Position numbers and translations under genes: made by a program | Notes under the pieces: model-generated | Databases searched by the model: none | Told to the model about the DNA's origin: nothing | The model's input: the letters and a program-made list of their open reading frames with translations, nothing else | Source: Salvelinus alpinus | Lineage: Eukaryota; Chordata; Actinopteri; Salmoniformes; Salmonidae | Direction of reading: 5' to 3' | Assembly (NCBI RefSeq): GCF_045679555.1 | Contig: NC_092091.1 | Span: 84,201,657-84,265,656 of the forward strand | Length of the DNA stretch: 64,000 bases | Shown here: positions 42,200 to 55,387 of the stretch, piece by piece | Layout: each line of letters opens with the position of its first letter | How positions within the stretch are numbered: position 1 is the stretch's first letter

Positions 42200-43397
42200 A
42201 ATGGATCTAGTCCAATCAGACGTGTCTCACCGCAACATGGATCTAGTCCAATCAGACGTGTCTCACCTCAACATGGATCTAGTCCAATCAGACGTGTCTC
42301 ACCGCAACATGGATCTAGTCCAATCAGACGTGTCTCACCTCAACATGGACCTAGTCCATTCAGACGTGTCTCACAGCAACATGGATCTAGTCCAATCAGA
42401 CGTGTCTCACCTCAACATGGATCTAGTCCAATCAGACGTGTCTCACCTCAACATGGATCTAGTCCAATCAGACGTGTCTCACCTCAACATGGATCTAGTC
42501 CAATCAGACGTGTCTCACCTAAACATGGATCTAGTCCAATCAGACGTGTCTCACCTCAACATGGATCTAGTCCAATCAGACATGTCTTACCTCAACATGG
42601 ATCTAGTCAAATCAGACGTGTCTCACCTTAACATGGATCTAGTCCAATCAGACGTGTCTCACCTCAACATGGATCTAGTCCAATCAGACGTGTCTCACCT
42701 CAACATGGATCTAGTCCAATCAGACGTGTCTCACCGCAACATGGATCTAGTCCAATCAGACGTGTCTCACCTCAACATGGATCTAGTCCAATCAGACGTG
42801 TCTCACCTCAACATGGATCTAGTCTAATCAGACGTGTCTCACCTCAACATGGATCTAGTCCAATCAGACGTGTCTCACCTCAACATGGATCTAGTCCAAT
42901 CAGACGTGTCTTACCTCAACATGGATCTAGTCCAATCAGACGTGTCTCACCTCAACATGGATCTAGTCCAATCAGACATGGCTCACCTCAACATGGATCT
43001 AGTCCAATCAGACGTGTCTCACCTCAACATGGATCTAGTCCAATCAGACGTGTCTCACCTCAACATGGATCTAGTCCAATCAGACGTGTCTCACCTCAGC
43101 CTGGATCTAGTCCAATCAGACGTGTCTCACCTCAGCCTGGATCTAGTCCAATCAGACGTGTTTCACCTCAACATGGATCTAGTCCAATCAGACGTGTCTC
43201 ACCTCAACATGGATCTAGTCCAATCAGACGTGTCTCACCTCAACATGGATCTAGTCCAATCAGACGTGTCTCACCTCAACATGGATCTAGTCCAATCAGA
43301 CGTGTCTCACCTCAACATGGATCTTGTCCAATCAGACGTGTCTCACCTCAACATGGATCTTGTCCAATCAGACGTGTTCACACTGATATTGATCTAA
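42200..43397. repeat. 36-bp minisatellite (about 33 units), in-frame MDLVQSDVSHLN
   Basis: Unit atggatctagtccaatcaga followed by cgtgtctcacctcaac. The unit length is a multiple of three, so the frame stays open apart from one TAA near 42826. No splice sites or flanking gene support coding. Confidence 0.93.
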
Positions 43398-44551
43398 TAG
43401 GCAACAGTGACTTTTTTAATGCAACAGAATAAACACTAAAAAACACATTACATTTCAATAGGTGCAATAACTTATCCCTGTACACTATTCTGATTAGATA
43501 CTATTTAATGCTGAGTTTGGACACAGGTTTTTATAGGAACACTAAGGCACCTGGACCACATATTGAGATGTGCCTTTAGTTAAGTAAATCAGTTGTTACA
43601 TAAGGTGACAGTTGTAGGACTGTTAACAAAGTAGCTGAATTGTCAAAGACCGTAGCCTGAGGTCACCCAAAGAAAAGAATTCCAGAACTTTCTCTTGTAA
43701 AGAATTACAAATCTACCACTTTCATATAAACCCCTCGATACACAGCAGAACATCTACACTGAATCCATCCACCAAACATCCTGATTTGTTTTAATCAACA
43801 CTTTTTATGACACTAAAATAACCTTCAACTACAGTATATATGAAGGGATTATTGTCATTGTTACATTATATAGGCTACAGTAAGTTATATTCTTCCATTT
43901 TAAATAACAGGCTCTCCCACCATCTCTAATCATCAGGTCTGCTTGCAGATGAACAGAATTTCTTGGAAAGACAGACCTTTAGACCTCATAGGCCTGTCCA
44001 ATACATTGTTGATTTTTATTATTTATACTTTCATTACAAGTTGGGATTTAAATTGATGGACACACCATGATGTCTCAGTGAAAATGTATTATATATATTT
44101 ATTATAAAACAATTTAGAAAACGTCCCTCAAATCCTGTTAAATGTATATAGAGGTATTAGTCTCATGCTACAGTATATAAATGATATTGTTCCATTTGAA
44201 ACAGCCTAACAGGCTCTCCCACCATCTCTAATGATCTGGTCTGCTTGATGATGAACTAAATGTAGACCACAGCATGATTATTATATGACTACCACATCTC
44301 TGTACCCCCACACACACAATCCATGTTTGGTAGATGCTCTTTTCACTGACAATTTAACCCTTAGCCTACAATTTCTGCGGCCGTGTGGAAATCTGTAACG
44401 TCCGATCAGTTTGGCCTGTAAACTGTGGAAAGATGAGACTCAGGAACACGATGATGTTCTCCGTTTTGCTCTACGACCCCATAAGCATCGTCTGAAGTCA
44501 TACAGTCCATCTGACAACTTCTGTCTGTAGTGTCAGAACCGTTTGGACTTC
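43398..44551. other. AT-rich unique sequence with a local duplication
   Basis: aacaggctctcccaccatct occurs at about 43906 and 44208 within diverged copies of about 90 bp. The phrase gtggaaagatgagactcagg at 44424 resembles the unit of the following 70-bp array. No gene seen. Confidence 0.5.
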
Positions 44552-45108
44552 ACACTAACATGACCCCACTATGGAAAGGTGAGTCTCTCAGGAACACGTA
44601 CAGGTTGTATTGATCTAGGACACACTAACATGACCCCACTATGGAAAGGTGAGTCTCTCAGGAACACGTACAGGTTGTATTGATCTAGGACACACTAACA
44701 TGACCCCACTATGGAAAGGTGAGTCTCTCAGGAACACGTACAGGTTGTATTGATCTAGGACACACTAACATGACCCCACTATGGAAAGGTGAGTCTCTCA
44801 GGAACACGTACAGGTTGGTTTGATCTAGGACACACTAACATGACCCCACTATGGAAAGGTGAGTCTCTCAGGAACACGTACAGGTTGTATTGATCTAGGA
44901 CACACTAACATGACCCCACTATGGAAAGGTGAGTCTCTCAGGAACACGTACAGGTTGTATTGATCTAGGACACACTAACATGACCCCACTATGGAAAGAT
45001 GAGTCTCTCAGGAACACGTACAGGTTGTATTGATCTAGGACACACTAACATGACCCCACTATGGAAAGGTGAGTCTCTCAGGAACACATACAGGTTGTAT
45101 GTGGGACT
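44552..45108. repeat. 70-bp minisatellite (8 units) with repeated donor-like GGTGAGT
   Basis: Unit acactaacatgaccccacta, tggaaaggtgagtctctcag, gaacacgtacaggttgtatt, gatctaggac. Confidence 0.95.
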
Positions 45109-45184
45109 AGATTTATCACTTTAGTTCATTTCCCTTGACATTTTTACTTCTACTTTTTGTACACACAGCTCACACTCTACTACA

Positions 45185-48100
45185 GACACCAGCTGGCTGA
45201 GAGGGCCCTAGTGGAGACAGCTGGTTGAGAGGGCCCTAGTGGAGACAGGTGGCTGAGAGGGCCCTAGTGGAGCCGGGTGGCTGAGAGGGCCCTAGTGGAG
45301 CCAGCTGGCTGAGAGGGCTCTAGTGGAGCCGGGTGGCTGAGAGGGCCCTAGTGGAGCAGGCTGGCTGAGAGGGCCCTAGTGGAGCCAGGTGGCTGAGAGG
45401 GCCCTAGTGGAGCCGGGTGGCTGAGAGGGCCCTAGTGGAGCAGGCTGGCTGAGAGGGCACTAGTGGAGCCGGGTGACTGAGAGGGCCCAAGTGGATCAGG
45501 CTGGCTGAGAGGGCCCTAGTGGAGCCGGGTGACTGAGAGGGCCCCAGTGGAGCAGGCTGGCTGAGAGGGTCCAAGTGGAGCAGGCTGGCTGAGAGGGTCC
45601 AATTGGAGACAGCTGGCTGAGAGGGCCCTAGTGGAGCCGTGTGACTGAGAGGGCCCTAGTGGTGAAAGCTGGCTGAGAGGGCCCTAGTGGAGCCGTGTGA
45701 CTGAGAGGGCCCTAGTGGATCAGGCTGGCTGAGAGGGCCCTAGTGGAGCCGGGTGACTGAGAGGGCCCTAGTGGAGCCGTGTGACTGAGAGGGCCCTAGT
45801 GGAGAAAGCTGGCTGAGAGGGCCCCAGTGGAGCAGGCTGGCTGAGAGGGTCCAAGTGGAGACAGCTGGCTGAGAGGGCCCTAGTGGAGCCGGCTGAGTGA
45901 GAGGGCCCTAGTGGAGCCAGGTGGCTGAGAGGGTCCTAGTGGAGCCGGGTGACTGAGAGGGCCCTAGTGGAGACAGCTGGTTGAGAGGGCCCTAGTGGAG
46001 ACAGGTGGCTGAGAGGGCCCTAGTGGAGCCGGGTGACTGAGAGGGCCCTAGTGGAGCAGGCTGGCTGAGAGGGCCCCAGTGGAGCCAGCTTGCTGAGAGG
46101 GCTCTAGTGGAGCCTGGTGGCTGAGAGGGCCCTAGTGGAGCAGGCTGGCTGAGAGGGCCCTAGTGGAGCCGGGTGACTGAGAGGGCCCTAGTGGAGCCGG
46201 GTGGCTGAGAGGGCCCTAGTGGAGCAGGCGGGCTGAGAGGGAACTAGTGGAGCAGGCTGGCTGAGAGGGCACTAGTGGAGCCGGGTGACTGAGAGGGCCC
46301 AAGTGGATCAGGCTGGTTGAGAGGGCCCTAGTGGAGCCGGGTGACTGAGAGGGTCCTAGTGGAGACAGGTGGATGAGAGGGCCCTAGTGGAGCCGTGTGA
46401 CTGAGAGGGCCCTAGTGGAGAAAGCTGGCTGAGAGGGCCCCAGTGGAGCAGGCTGGCTGAGAGGGTCCAAGTGGAGACAGCTGGCTGAGAGGGCCCTAGT
46501 GGAGCCGGCTGAGTGAGAGGGCCCTAGTGGAGCCAGGTGGCTGAGAGGGTCCTAGTGGAGCCGGGTGACTGAGAGGGCCCTAGTGGAGACAGGTGGCTGA
46601 GAGGGCCCTAGTGGAGCAGGCTGGCTGAGAGGCCCCTAGTGGAGCCGGGTGACTGAGAGGGCCCTTTTGGAGACAGGTGGATGAGAGGGCCCTAGTGGAG
46701 CCGGATGGCTGAGAGGGCCCTAGTGGAGCCAGCTGACTGAGAGGGTCCAAGTGGATCCTGGTGGCTGAGAGGGCCCTAGTGGAGCCAGCTGGCTGAGAGG
46801 GTCCAAGTGGAGAAAGCTGGCTGAGAGGGCCCTAGTGGAGCCGTGTGACTGAGAGGGCCCTAGTGGAGAAAGCTGGCTGAGAGGGCCTCAGTGGAGCAGG
46901 CTGGCTGAGAGGGTCCAAGTGGAGACAGCTGGCTGAGAGGGCCCTAGTGGAGCCGGCTGAGTGAGAGGGCCCTAGTGGAGCCGGCTGAGTGAGAGGCCCC
47001 TAGTGGAGCCCGGTGACTGAGAGGGCCCTAGTGGAGCCGGATGGCTGAGAGGGTCCAAGTGGATCCTGGTGGCTGAGAGGGCCCTAGTGGAGCCAGCTGG
47101 CTGAGAGGGCCCTAGTGGAGCCAGCTGGCTGAGAGGGCCCCTGTGGAGCCGGCTGAGTGAGAGGGCCCTAGTGGAGAAAGCTGGCTGAGAGAGCCCTAGG
47201 GGAGCCGGTTGACTGAGAGGGCCCTAGTGGAGAAAGCTGAGTGAGAGGGCCCCAGTGGAGAAAGCTGAGTGAGAGGGCCCCAGTGGAGTAGGCTGAGTGA
47301 GAGGGCCCCAGTGGAGCAGGCTGAGTGAGAGGGCCCTAGTGGAGCCGGGTGACTGAGAGGGCCCTAGTGGAGCCGGGTGACTGAGAGGGCCCTAGTTGAG
47401 CAGGCTGGCTGAGAGGCCCCTAGTGGAGCCGGGTGACTGAGAGGGCCCTTTTGGAGACAGGTGGCTGAGAGGGCCCTAGTGGAGCCGGATGGCTGAGAGG
47501 GCCCGAGTGGAGCCAGCTGACTGAGAGGGTCCAAGTGGATCCTGGTGGCTGAGAGGGCCCTAGTGGAGCCGGCTGAGTGAGAGGGCCCTAGTGGAGAAAG
47601 CTGGCTGAGAGGGCCCTAGTAGAGCCGGGTGACTGAGAGGGCCCTAGTGGAGAAAGCTGGCTGAGAGGGCCCCAGTGGAGCAGGCTGAGTGAGAGGGCCC
47701 TAGTGGAGCCAGGTGGCTAAGAGGGCCCTAGTGGAGCCGGGTGACTGAGAGGGCCCTAGTGGAGACAGGTGGCTGAGAGGGCCCTAGTGGAGCAGGCTGG
47801 CTGAGAGGCCCCTAGTGGAGCCGGGTGACTGTTAGGGCCCTTTTGGATACAGGTGGCTGAGAGGGCCCTAGTGGAGCCGGATGACTGAGAGGGCCCTAGT
47901 GGAGAGAGGTGGCTGAGAGGGCCCTAGTGGAGCAGGCTGGCTGAGATGCCCCTAGTGGAGCCGGGTGACTGAGAGGGCCCTTTTGGAGACAGGTGGCTGA
48001 GAGGGCCCTAGTGGAGCCGGATGGCTGAGAGGGCCCTAGTGGAGCCAGCTGACTGAGAGGGTCCAAGTGCATCCTGGTGGCTGAGAGGGCCCTAGTGGAG

Positions 48101-51100
48101 CCAGCTGGCTGAGAGGGCCCTAGTGGAGCCGGGTGGCTGAGAGGGCCCTAGTGGAGCAGGCTGGCTGAGAGGGCACTAGTGGAGCCGGGTGACTGAGAGG
48201 GCCCAAGTGGATCCTGGTGGCTGAGAGGGCCCTAGTGGAGCCGGGTGACTGAGAGGGCCCCAGTGGAGCAGGCTGGCTGAGAGGGTCCAAGTGGAGCAGG
48301 CTGGCTGAGAGGGTCCAATTGGAGACAGCTGGCTGAGAGGGCCCTAGTGGAGCCGTGTGACTGAGAGGGCCCTAGTGGAGAAAGCTGGCTGAGAGGGACC
48401 CAGTGGAGCAGGCTGGCTGAGAGGGTCCAAGTGGAGACAGCTGGCTGAAAGGGCCCTAGTGGAGCCGGCTGAGTGAGAGGGCCCTAGTGGAGCCAGGTGG
48501 CTGAGAGGGTCTTAGTGGAGCCGGGTGACTGAGAGGGCCCTAGTGGAGACAGGTGGCTGAGAGGGCCCTAGTGGAGCAGGCTGGCTGAGAGGCCCCTAGT
48601 GGAGCCGGGTGACTGAGAGGGCCCTTTTGGAGACAGGTGGCTGAGAGGGCCCTAGTGGAGCCGGGTGACTGAGAGGGCCCTAGTGGAGAAAGCTGAGTGA
48701 GAGGGCCCCAGTGGAGAAAGCTGAGTGAGAGGGCCCCAGTGGAGCAGGCTGAGTGAGAGGGCCCTAGTGGAGCCAGGTGGCTACGAGGGCCCTAGTGGAG
48801 CCGGCTGAGTGAGAGGGCCCTAGTGGAGAAAGCTGGCTGAGAGAGCCCTAGTGGAGCCGGGTGACTGAGAGGGCCCTAGTGGAGAAAGCTGAGTGAGAGG
48901 GCCCCAGTGGAGAAAGCTGAGTGAGAGGGCCCCAGTGGAGCAGGCTGAGTGAGAGGGCCCTAATGGAGCCAGGTGGCTACGAGGGCCCTAGTGGAGCCGG
49001 GTGACTGAGAGGGCCCTAGTGGAGACAGGTGGCTGAGAGGGCCCTAGTTGAGCAGGCTGGCTGAGAGGCCCTAGTGGAGCCAGCTGACTGAGAGGGTCCA
49101 AGTGGATCCTGGTGGCTGAGAGGGCCCTAGTGGAGCCGGCTGAGTGAGAGGGCCCTAGTGGAGAAAGCTGGCTGAGAGGGCCCTAGTAGAGCCGGGTGAC
49201 TGAGAGGGCCCTAGTGGAGAAAGCTGGCTGAGAGGGCCCCAGTGGAGCAGGCTGAGTGAGAGGGCCCTAGTGGAGCCAGGTGGCTAAGAGGGCCCTAGTG
49301 GAGCCGGGTGACTGAGAGGGCCCTAGTGGAGACAGGTGGCTGAGAGGGCCCTAGTTGAGCAGGCTGGCTGAGAGGCCCTAGTGGAGCCAGCTGACTGAGA
49401 GGGTCCAAGTGGATCCTGGTGGCTGAGAGGGCCCTAGTGGAGCCGGCTGAGTGAGAGGGCCCTAGTGGAGCCAGGTGGCTAAGAGGGCCCTAGTAGAGCC
49501 GGGTGACTGAGAGGGCCCTAGTGGAGAAAGCTGGCTGAGAGGGCCCCAGTGGAGCAGGCTGAGTGAGAGGGCCCTAGTGGAGCCAGGTGGCTAAGAGGGC
49601 CCTAGTGGAGCCGGGTGACTGAGAGGGCCCTAGTGGAGACAGGTGGCTGAGAGGGCCCTAGTGGAGCAGGCTGGCTGAGAGGCCCCTAGTGGAGCCGGGT
49701 GACTGTTAGGGCCCTTTTGGAGACAGGTGGCTGAGAGGGCCGTTTTGGAGACAGGTGGCTGAGAGGGCCCTAGTGGAGCCGGATGGCTGAGAGGGCCCTA
49801 GTGGAGCCAGCTGACTGAGAGGGTCCAAGTGGATCCTGGTGGCTGAGAGGGCCCTAGTGGAGCCAGCTGGCTGAGAGGGCCCTAGTGGAGCCGGCTGAGT
49901 GAGAGGGCCCTAGTGGAGCCAGGTGGCTGAGAGGGCCCTAGTGGAGCCGGGTGACTGAGAGGGCCCTAGTGGAGACAGGTGGCTGAGAGGGCCCTAGTGG
50001 AGCAGGCTGGCTGAGAGGCCCCTAGTGGAGCCGGGTGACTGAGAGGGCCCTTTTGGAGACAGGTGGCTGAGAGGGCCCTAGTGGAGCCGGATGGCTGAGA
50101 GGGTCCAAGTGGATCCTGGTGGCTGAGAGGGCCCTAGTGGAGAAAGCTGGCTGAGAGGGCCCCAGTGGAGCAGGCTGGCTGAGAGGGTCCAAGTGGAGAC
50201 AGCTGGCTGAGAGGGCCCTAGTGGAGCCGGCTGAGTGAGAGGGCCCTAGTCGAGCCAGGTGGCTGAGAGGGCCCTAGTGGAGCCGGGTGACTGAGAGGGC
50301 CCTAGTGGAGACAGGTGGCTGAGAGGGCCCTAGTGGAGCAGGCTGGCTGAGAGGCCCCTAGTGGAGCCGGGTGACTGAGAGGGCCCTTTTGGAGACAGGT
50401 GGCTGAGAGGGCCCTAGTGGAGCCGGATGGCTGAGAGGGCCCTAGTGGAGCCAGCTGACTGAGAGGGTCCAAGTGGATCCTGGTGGCTGAGAGGGCCCTA
50501 GTGGAGCCAGCTGGCTGAGAGGGTTCAAGTGGAGACAGTTGACTGAGAGGGCCCTAGTGGAGCCAGCTGGCTGAGAGGGTCCTAGTGGAGCCGGCTGGCT
50601 GAGAGGGTCCCAGTGGAGCCGGCTGAGTGAGAGGGCCCTTTTGGAGACAGGTGGCTGAGAGGGCCCTAGTGGAGCCGGATGGCTGAGAGGGCCCTAGTGG
50701 AGCCAGCTGACTGAGAGGGTCCAAGTGGATCCTGGTGGCTGAGAGGGCCCTAGTGGAGCCAGCTGGCTGAGAGGGCCCTAGTGGAGACAGTTGACTGAGA
50801 GGGCCCTAGTGGAGCCAGCTGGCTGAGAGGGTCCTAGTGGAGCCGGCTGGCTGAGAGGGTCCTAGTGGAGCCGGCTGAGTGAGAGGGCCCTAGTGGAGAC
50901 AGGTGGCTGAGAGGGCCCTAGTGGAGCAGGCTGGCTGAGAGGCCCCTAGTGGAGCCGGGTGACTGAGAGGGCCCTTTTGGAGACAGGTGGCTGAGAGGGC
51001 CCTAGTGGAGCCGGATGGCTGAGAGGGCCCTAGTGGAGCCAGCTGACTGTGAGGGTCCAAGTGGATCCTGGTGGCTGAGAGGTCCCTAGTGGAGCCAGCT

Positions 51101-51165
51101 GGCTGAGAGGTCCCTAGTGGAGACAGTTGACTGAGTGGGCCCTAGTGGAGCTGAGAGGCTGAGAG
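45185..51165. repeat. 6-kb minisatellite, 28-bp unit (about 210 units) with higher-order pattern
   Basis: Unit gtggctgagagggccctagt followed by ggagccgg, with many variants (agaaagctg, agcaggctg, agacaggtg, atcctggtg). The same succession of variants, from agacaggtggctgagagggc through aggcccctagtggagccggg to ccaagtggatcctggtggct, recurs at about 47450, 47780, 48560, 49630, 49970, 50310 and 50890. Confidence 0.95.
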
Positions 51166-52756
51166 GGTCTATGATGGTAAAATTGCTGTTATGTTTAGTG
51201 TATCTATGTATTTAATTAGTCTGTAATAATGTTTATCTAGTGTATTTATGTATTTAATTAGTCTGTAATAATGTTTATCTAGTGTATCTCTGTATTTAAC
51301 TAAAGTCACATGATGTACTGATGAGACTTGCTCCCTCTGCTAGAACACTTCCCCTTTGTCTACATGACTGACTCATGGTTCTGGACTCACAGCCAAATGC
51401 TGTTTCTCCATATCCTGTTATTTAGCAGTAGACTGAACTAAACTGTGAGAGACGAGCAGGACAAATGGTTGTGGTTCCTTTGAGAAACAGTGTTGAGACA
51501 TTGAGCACTGAGAAATGGTGTGACATTTCTCAACAAGACCTCACCACAAAAGTCACAATGTGGAAAGGTGAACATCTCTCTGCAGAGGAGATTATATATC
51601 ATTTAATATATTTGTTTTCATCTGTTTTTGTTTTCTCAATCGTTCAGTTCCATAGGTCAGAGGTCAAGCTGAGCTGAGCCAATAGTGGAAGAGGTTACTG
51701 GTTGACTATATTCAGTTGACTGTATGTTACTATGTCAGCCCTCTCTCTTTTGACACCTCCCTCCCTTTATCTCACCCTCCCCACCCCCTCCTCTCTCTCA
51801 TTCTCTCTCTCTTCCTGACATATAGCATCAGGCCTGTTGATCTTGACTCAGGTCACAGACCTCTAGCATCTACACCCCTCCCTTCTCTAACATAACAACA
51901 ATATAATATATACTCTCCTTCATTTACATAGGGACAGATACAATCAATCATTGACACACTGAATATACAACAGTCAGATGCATGACACCATCACCAATGT
52001 TCCCTCTAACTTTCTCCGGCACTGAGCAGATTTCAGGTCTGCTGAGCTCAAACTTTAATGTTGTGAAAATTCTGTACAACTTCCAGGGTGTGTTTACTGT
52101 GAACACAGAGGCTGTACCCCTTTTAACTTACAGTTAACAGTGACCAAGTGGGCTACTGTGGCTATTTGATCATAATGTAGATCTACCAGAGTGGCCTACC
52201 ATCAAAAACAATGGAGAAAAGAACATTTTAACATGGAAATAGCTGTTCTATCATTCAGCCTACAGTAGCAGCCAATGTGTGGTGTTCAACGTAGACCTAC
52301 ATTCCATGAGACTTTTGAAAGAAACATGCAGGGCTTGACATTAACCTGTTCATCAACTTCTCCTTCAGGCAAGGAGGTGACTGAAAATGCAGCTGTGTTT
52401 GATGCAAGTTTACGCATGTGTTGTGTGTTTTGTCATATATTTATATTTTATTATTTAAATCCCAGCCTCCTGCCATGCCATCATTGTAAATAATAATTTG
52501 TTCTTAACTGACTTGCCTAGTTAAAGGTTAAATATAAATATGGCAATGGTCTATTTGCATATAGGCCTACTGCAGCTCTGATTGGTTCTGCCGCCCCGGT
52601 CTGTGTAGAGTACGGGATGAGTCGTGTCAATGTAATAGAATCCTACTCCGATGCGTTCTGTCTACAACATCTCTTACATAGTTGGGTTTGTTTCGCTTTG
52701 TTGCAGTGAAAGTGGATAATATTCCATTGATCCCATTTGAAACAGTAAAGGGACAC
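51166..52756. other. No gene; dispersed repeat and SINE tail
   Basis: Two-copy phrase ctgtaataatgtttatctag (about 51222 and 51262). About 51996-52250 (gttccctctaactttctccg to gtggcctaccatcaaaaaca) is a dispersed salmonid repeat as far as I recall. About 51680-51880 echoes 14710-14890 in rearranged order. Confidence 0.45.
52483..52536 (+). mobile_element. SINE tail fragment
   Basis: taataatttgttcttaactg then acttgcctagttaaaggtta; the 3' tail of the SINE at 12140-12343. Confidence 0.65.
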
Positions 52757-55387
52757 GTTGATGGTGTTAACAGGGGAAACTCTAGAACAGTGATGGTGTT
52801 AACAGGGGAAACTCTAGAACAGTGATGGTGTTAACAGGGAAAACTCTAGAACAGTGATGGTGTTAACAGGGGAAACTCTAGAACAGTGATGGTGTTAACA
52901 GGGAAAACTCTAGAACAGTGATGGTGTTAACAGGGGAAACTCTAGAACAGTGATGGTGTTAACAGGGAAAACTCTAGAACAGTGATGGTGTTAACAGGGG
53001 AAACTCTAGAACAGTGATGGTGTTAACAGGGAAAACTCTAGAACAGTGATGGTGTTAACAGGGAAAACTCTAGAACAGTGATGGTGTTAACAGGGAAAAC
53101 TCTAGAACAGTGATGGTGTTAACAGGGGAAACTCTAGAACAGTGATGGTGTTAACAGGGGAAACTCTAGAACAGTGATGGTGTTAACAGGGAAAACTCTA
53201 GAACAGTGATGGTGTTAACAGGGGAAACTCTAGAACAGTGATGGTGTTAACAGGGAAAACTCTAGAACAGTGATGGTGTTAACAGGGGAAACTCTAGAAC
53301 AGTGATGGTGTTAACAGGGGAAACTCTAGAACAGTGATGGTGTTAACAGGGAAAACTCTAGAACAGTGATGGTGTTAACAGGGGAAACTCTAGAACAGTG
53401 ATGGTGTTAACAGGGGAAACTCTAGAACAGTGATGGTGTTAACAGGGGAAACTCTAGAACAGTGATGGTGTTAACAGGGAAAACTCTAGAACAGTGATGG
53501 TGTTAACAGGGGAAACTCTAGAACAGTGATGGTGTTAACAGGGAAAACTCTAGAACAGTGATGGTGTTAACAGGGGAAACTCTAGAACAGTGATGGTATT
53601 AACAGGGAAAACTCTAGAACAGTGGTGGTGTTAACAGGGGAAACTCTAGAACAGTGATGGTGTTAACAGGGGAAACTCTAGAACAGTGATGGTGTTAACA
53701 GGGGAAACTCTAGAACAGTGATGGTGTTAACAGGGGAAACTCTAGAACAGTGATGGTGTTAACAGGGAAAACTCTAGAACAGTGATGGTGTTAACAGGGG
53801 AAACTCTAGAACAGAGATGGTGTTAACAGGGGAAACTCTAGAACAGTGGTGGTGTTAACAGGGGAAACTCTAGAACAGTGGTGGTGTTAACAGGGGAAAC
53901 TCTAGAACAGTGGTGGTGTTAACAGGGGAAACTCTAGAACAGTGGTGGTGTTAACAGGGGAAACTCTAGAACAGTGATGGTGTTAACAGGGGAAACTCTA
54001 GAACAGTGGTGGTGTTAACAGGGGAAACTCTAGAACAGTGGTGGTGTTAACAGGGGAAACTCTAGAACAGTGATGGTGTTAACAGGGGAAACTCTAGAAC
54101 AGTGATGGTGTTAACAGGGGAAACTCTAGAACAGTGATGGTGTTAACAGGGGAAACTCTAGAACAGTGATGGTGTTAACAGGGAAAACTCTAGAACAGTG
54201 ATGGTGTTAACAGGGGAAACTCTAGAACAGTGATGGTGTTAACAGGGAAAACTCTAGAACAGTGATGGTGTTAACAGGGGAAACTCTAGAACAGTGATGG
54301 TGTTAACAGGGGAAACTCTAGAACAGTGATGGTGTTAACAGGGAAAACTCTAGAACAGTGATGGTGTTAACAGGGGAAACTCTAGAACAGTGATGGTGTT
54401 AACAGGGGAAACTCTAGAACAGTGATGGTGTTAACAGGGGAAACTCTAGAACAGTGATGGTGTTAACAGGGAAAACTCTAGAACAGTGATGGTGTTAACA
54501 GGGGAAACTCTAGAACAGTGATGGTGTTAACAGGGAAAACTCTAGAACAGTGATGGTGTTAACAGGGGAAACTCTAGAACAGTGATGGTGTTAACAGGGA
54601 AAACTCTAGAACAGTGGTGGTGTTAACAGGGGAAACTCTAGAACAGTGATGGTGTTAACAGGGGAAACTCTAGAACAGTGATGGTGTTAACAGGGGAAAC
54701 TCTAGAACAGTGATGGTGTTAACAGGGGAAACTCTAGAACAGTGATGGTGTTAACAGGGAAAACTCTAGAACAGTGATGGTGTTAACAGGGGAAACTCTA
54801 GAACAGAGATGGTGTTAACAGGGGAAACTCTAGAACAGTGGTGGTGTTAACAGGGGAAACTCTAGAACAGTGGTGGTGTTAACAGGGGAAACTCTAGAAC
54901 AGTGGTGGTGTTAACAGGGGAAACTCTAGAACAGTGGTGGTGTTAACAGGGGAAACTCTAGAACAGTGATGGTGTTAACAGGGGAAACTCTAGAACAGTG
55001 GTGGTGTTAACAGGGGAAACTCTAGAACAGTGGTGGTGTTAACAGGGGAAACTCTAGAACAGTGATGGTGTTAACAGGGGAAACTCTAGAACAGTGATGG
55101 TGTTAACAGGGGAAACTCTAGAACAGTGGTGGTGTTAACAGGGGAAACTCTAGAACAGTGATGGTGTTAACAGGGGAAACTCTAGAACAGTGATGGTGTT
55201 AACAGGGGAAACTCTAGAACAGTGATGGTGTTAACAGGGGAAACTCTAGAACAGTGATGGTGTTAACAGGGGAAACTCTAGAACAGTGATGGTGTTAACA
55301 GGGAAAACTCTAGAACAGTGATGGTGTTAACAGGGAAAACTCTAGAACAGTGATGGTGTTAACAGGGGAAACTCTAGAACAGTGGTC
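52757..55387. repeat. 32-bp minisatellite (about 82 units) with a 992-bp higher-order repeat
   Basis: Unit tctagaacagtgatggtgtt followed by aacaggggaaac. The rare variant acagagatgg occurs at 53811 and 54803, 992 bases (31 units) apart, and the run of variant units after each is the same. Confidence 0.95.

Noticed and set aside
52757-55387. CRISPR-like regular repeats
   Set aside because: Units are contiguous with no unique spacers, and the genome is vertebrate.
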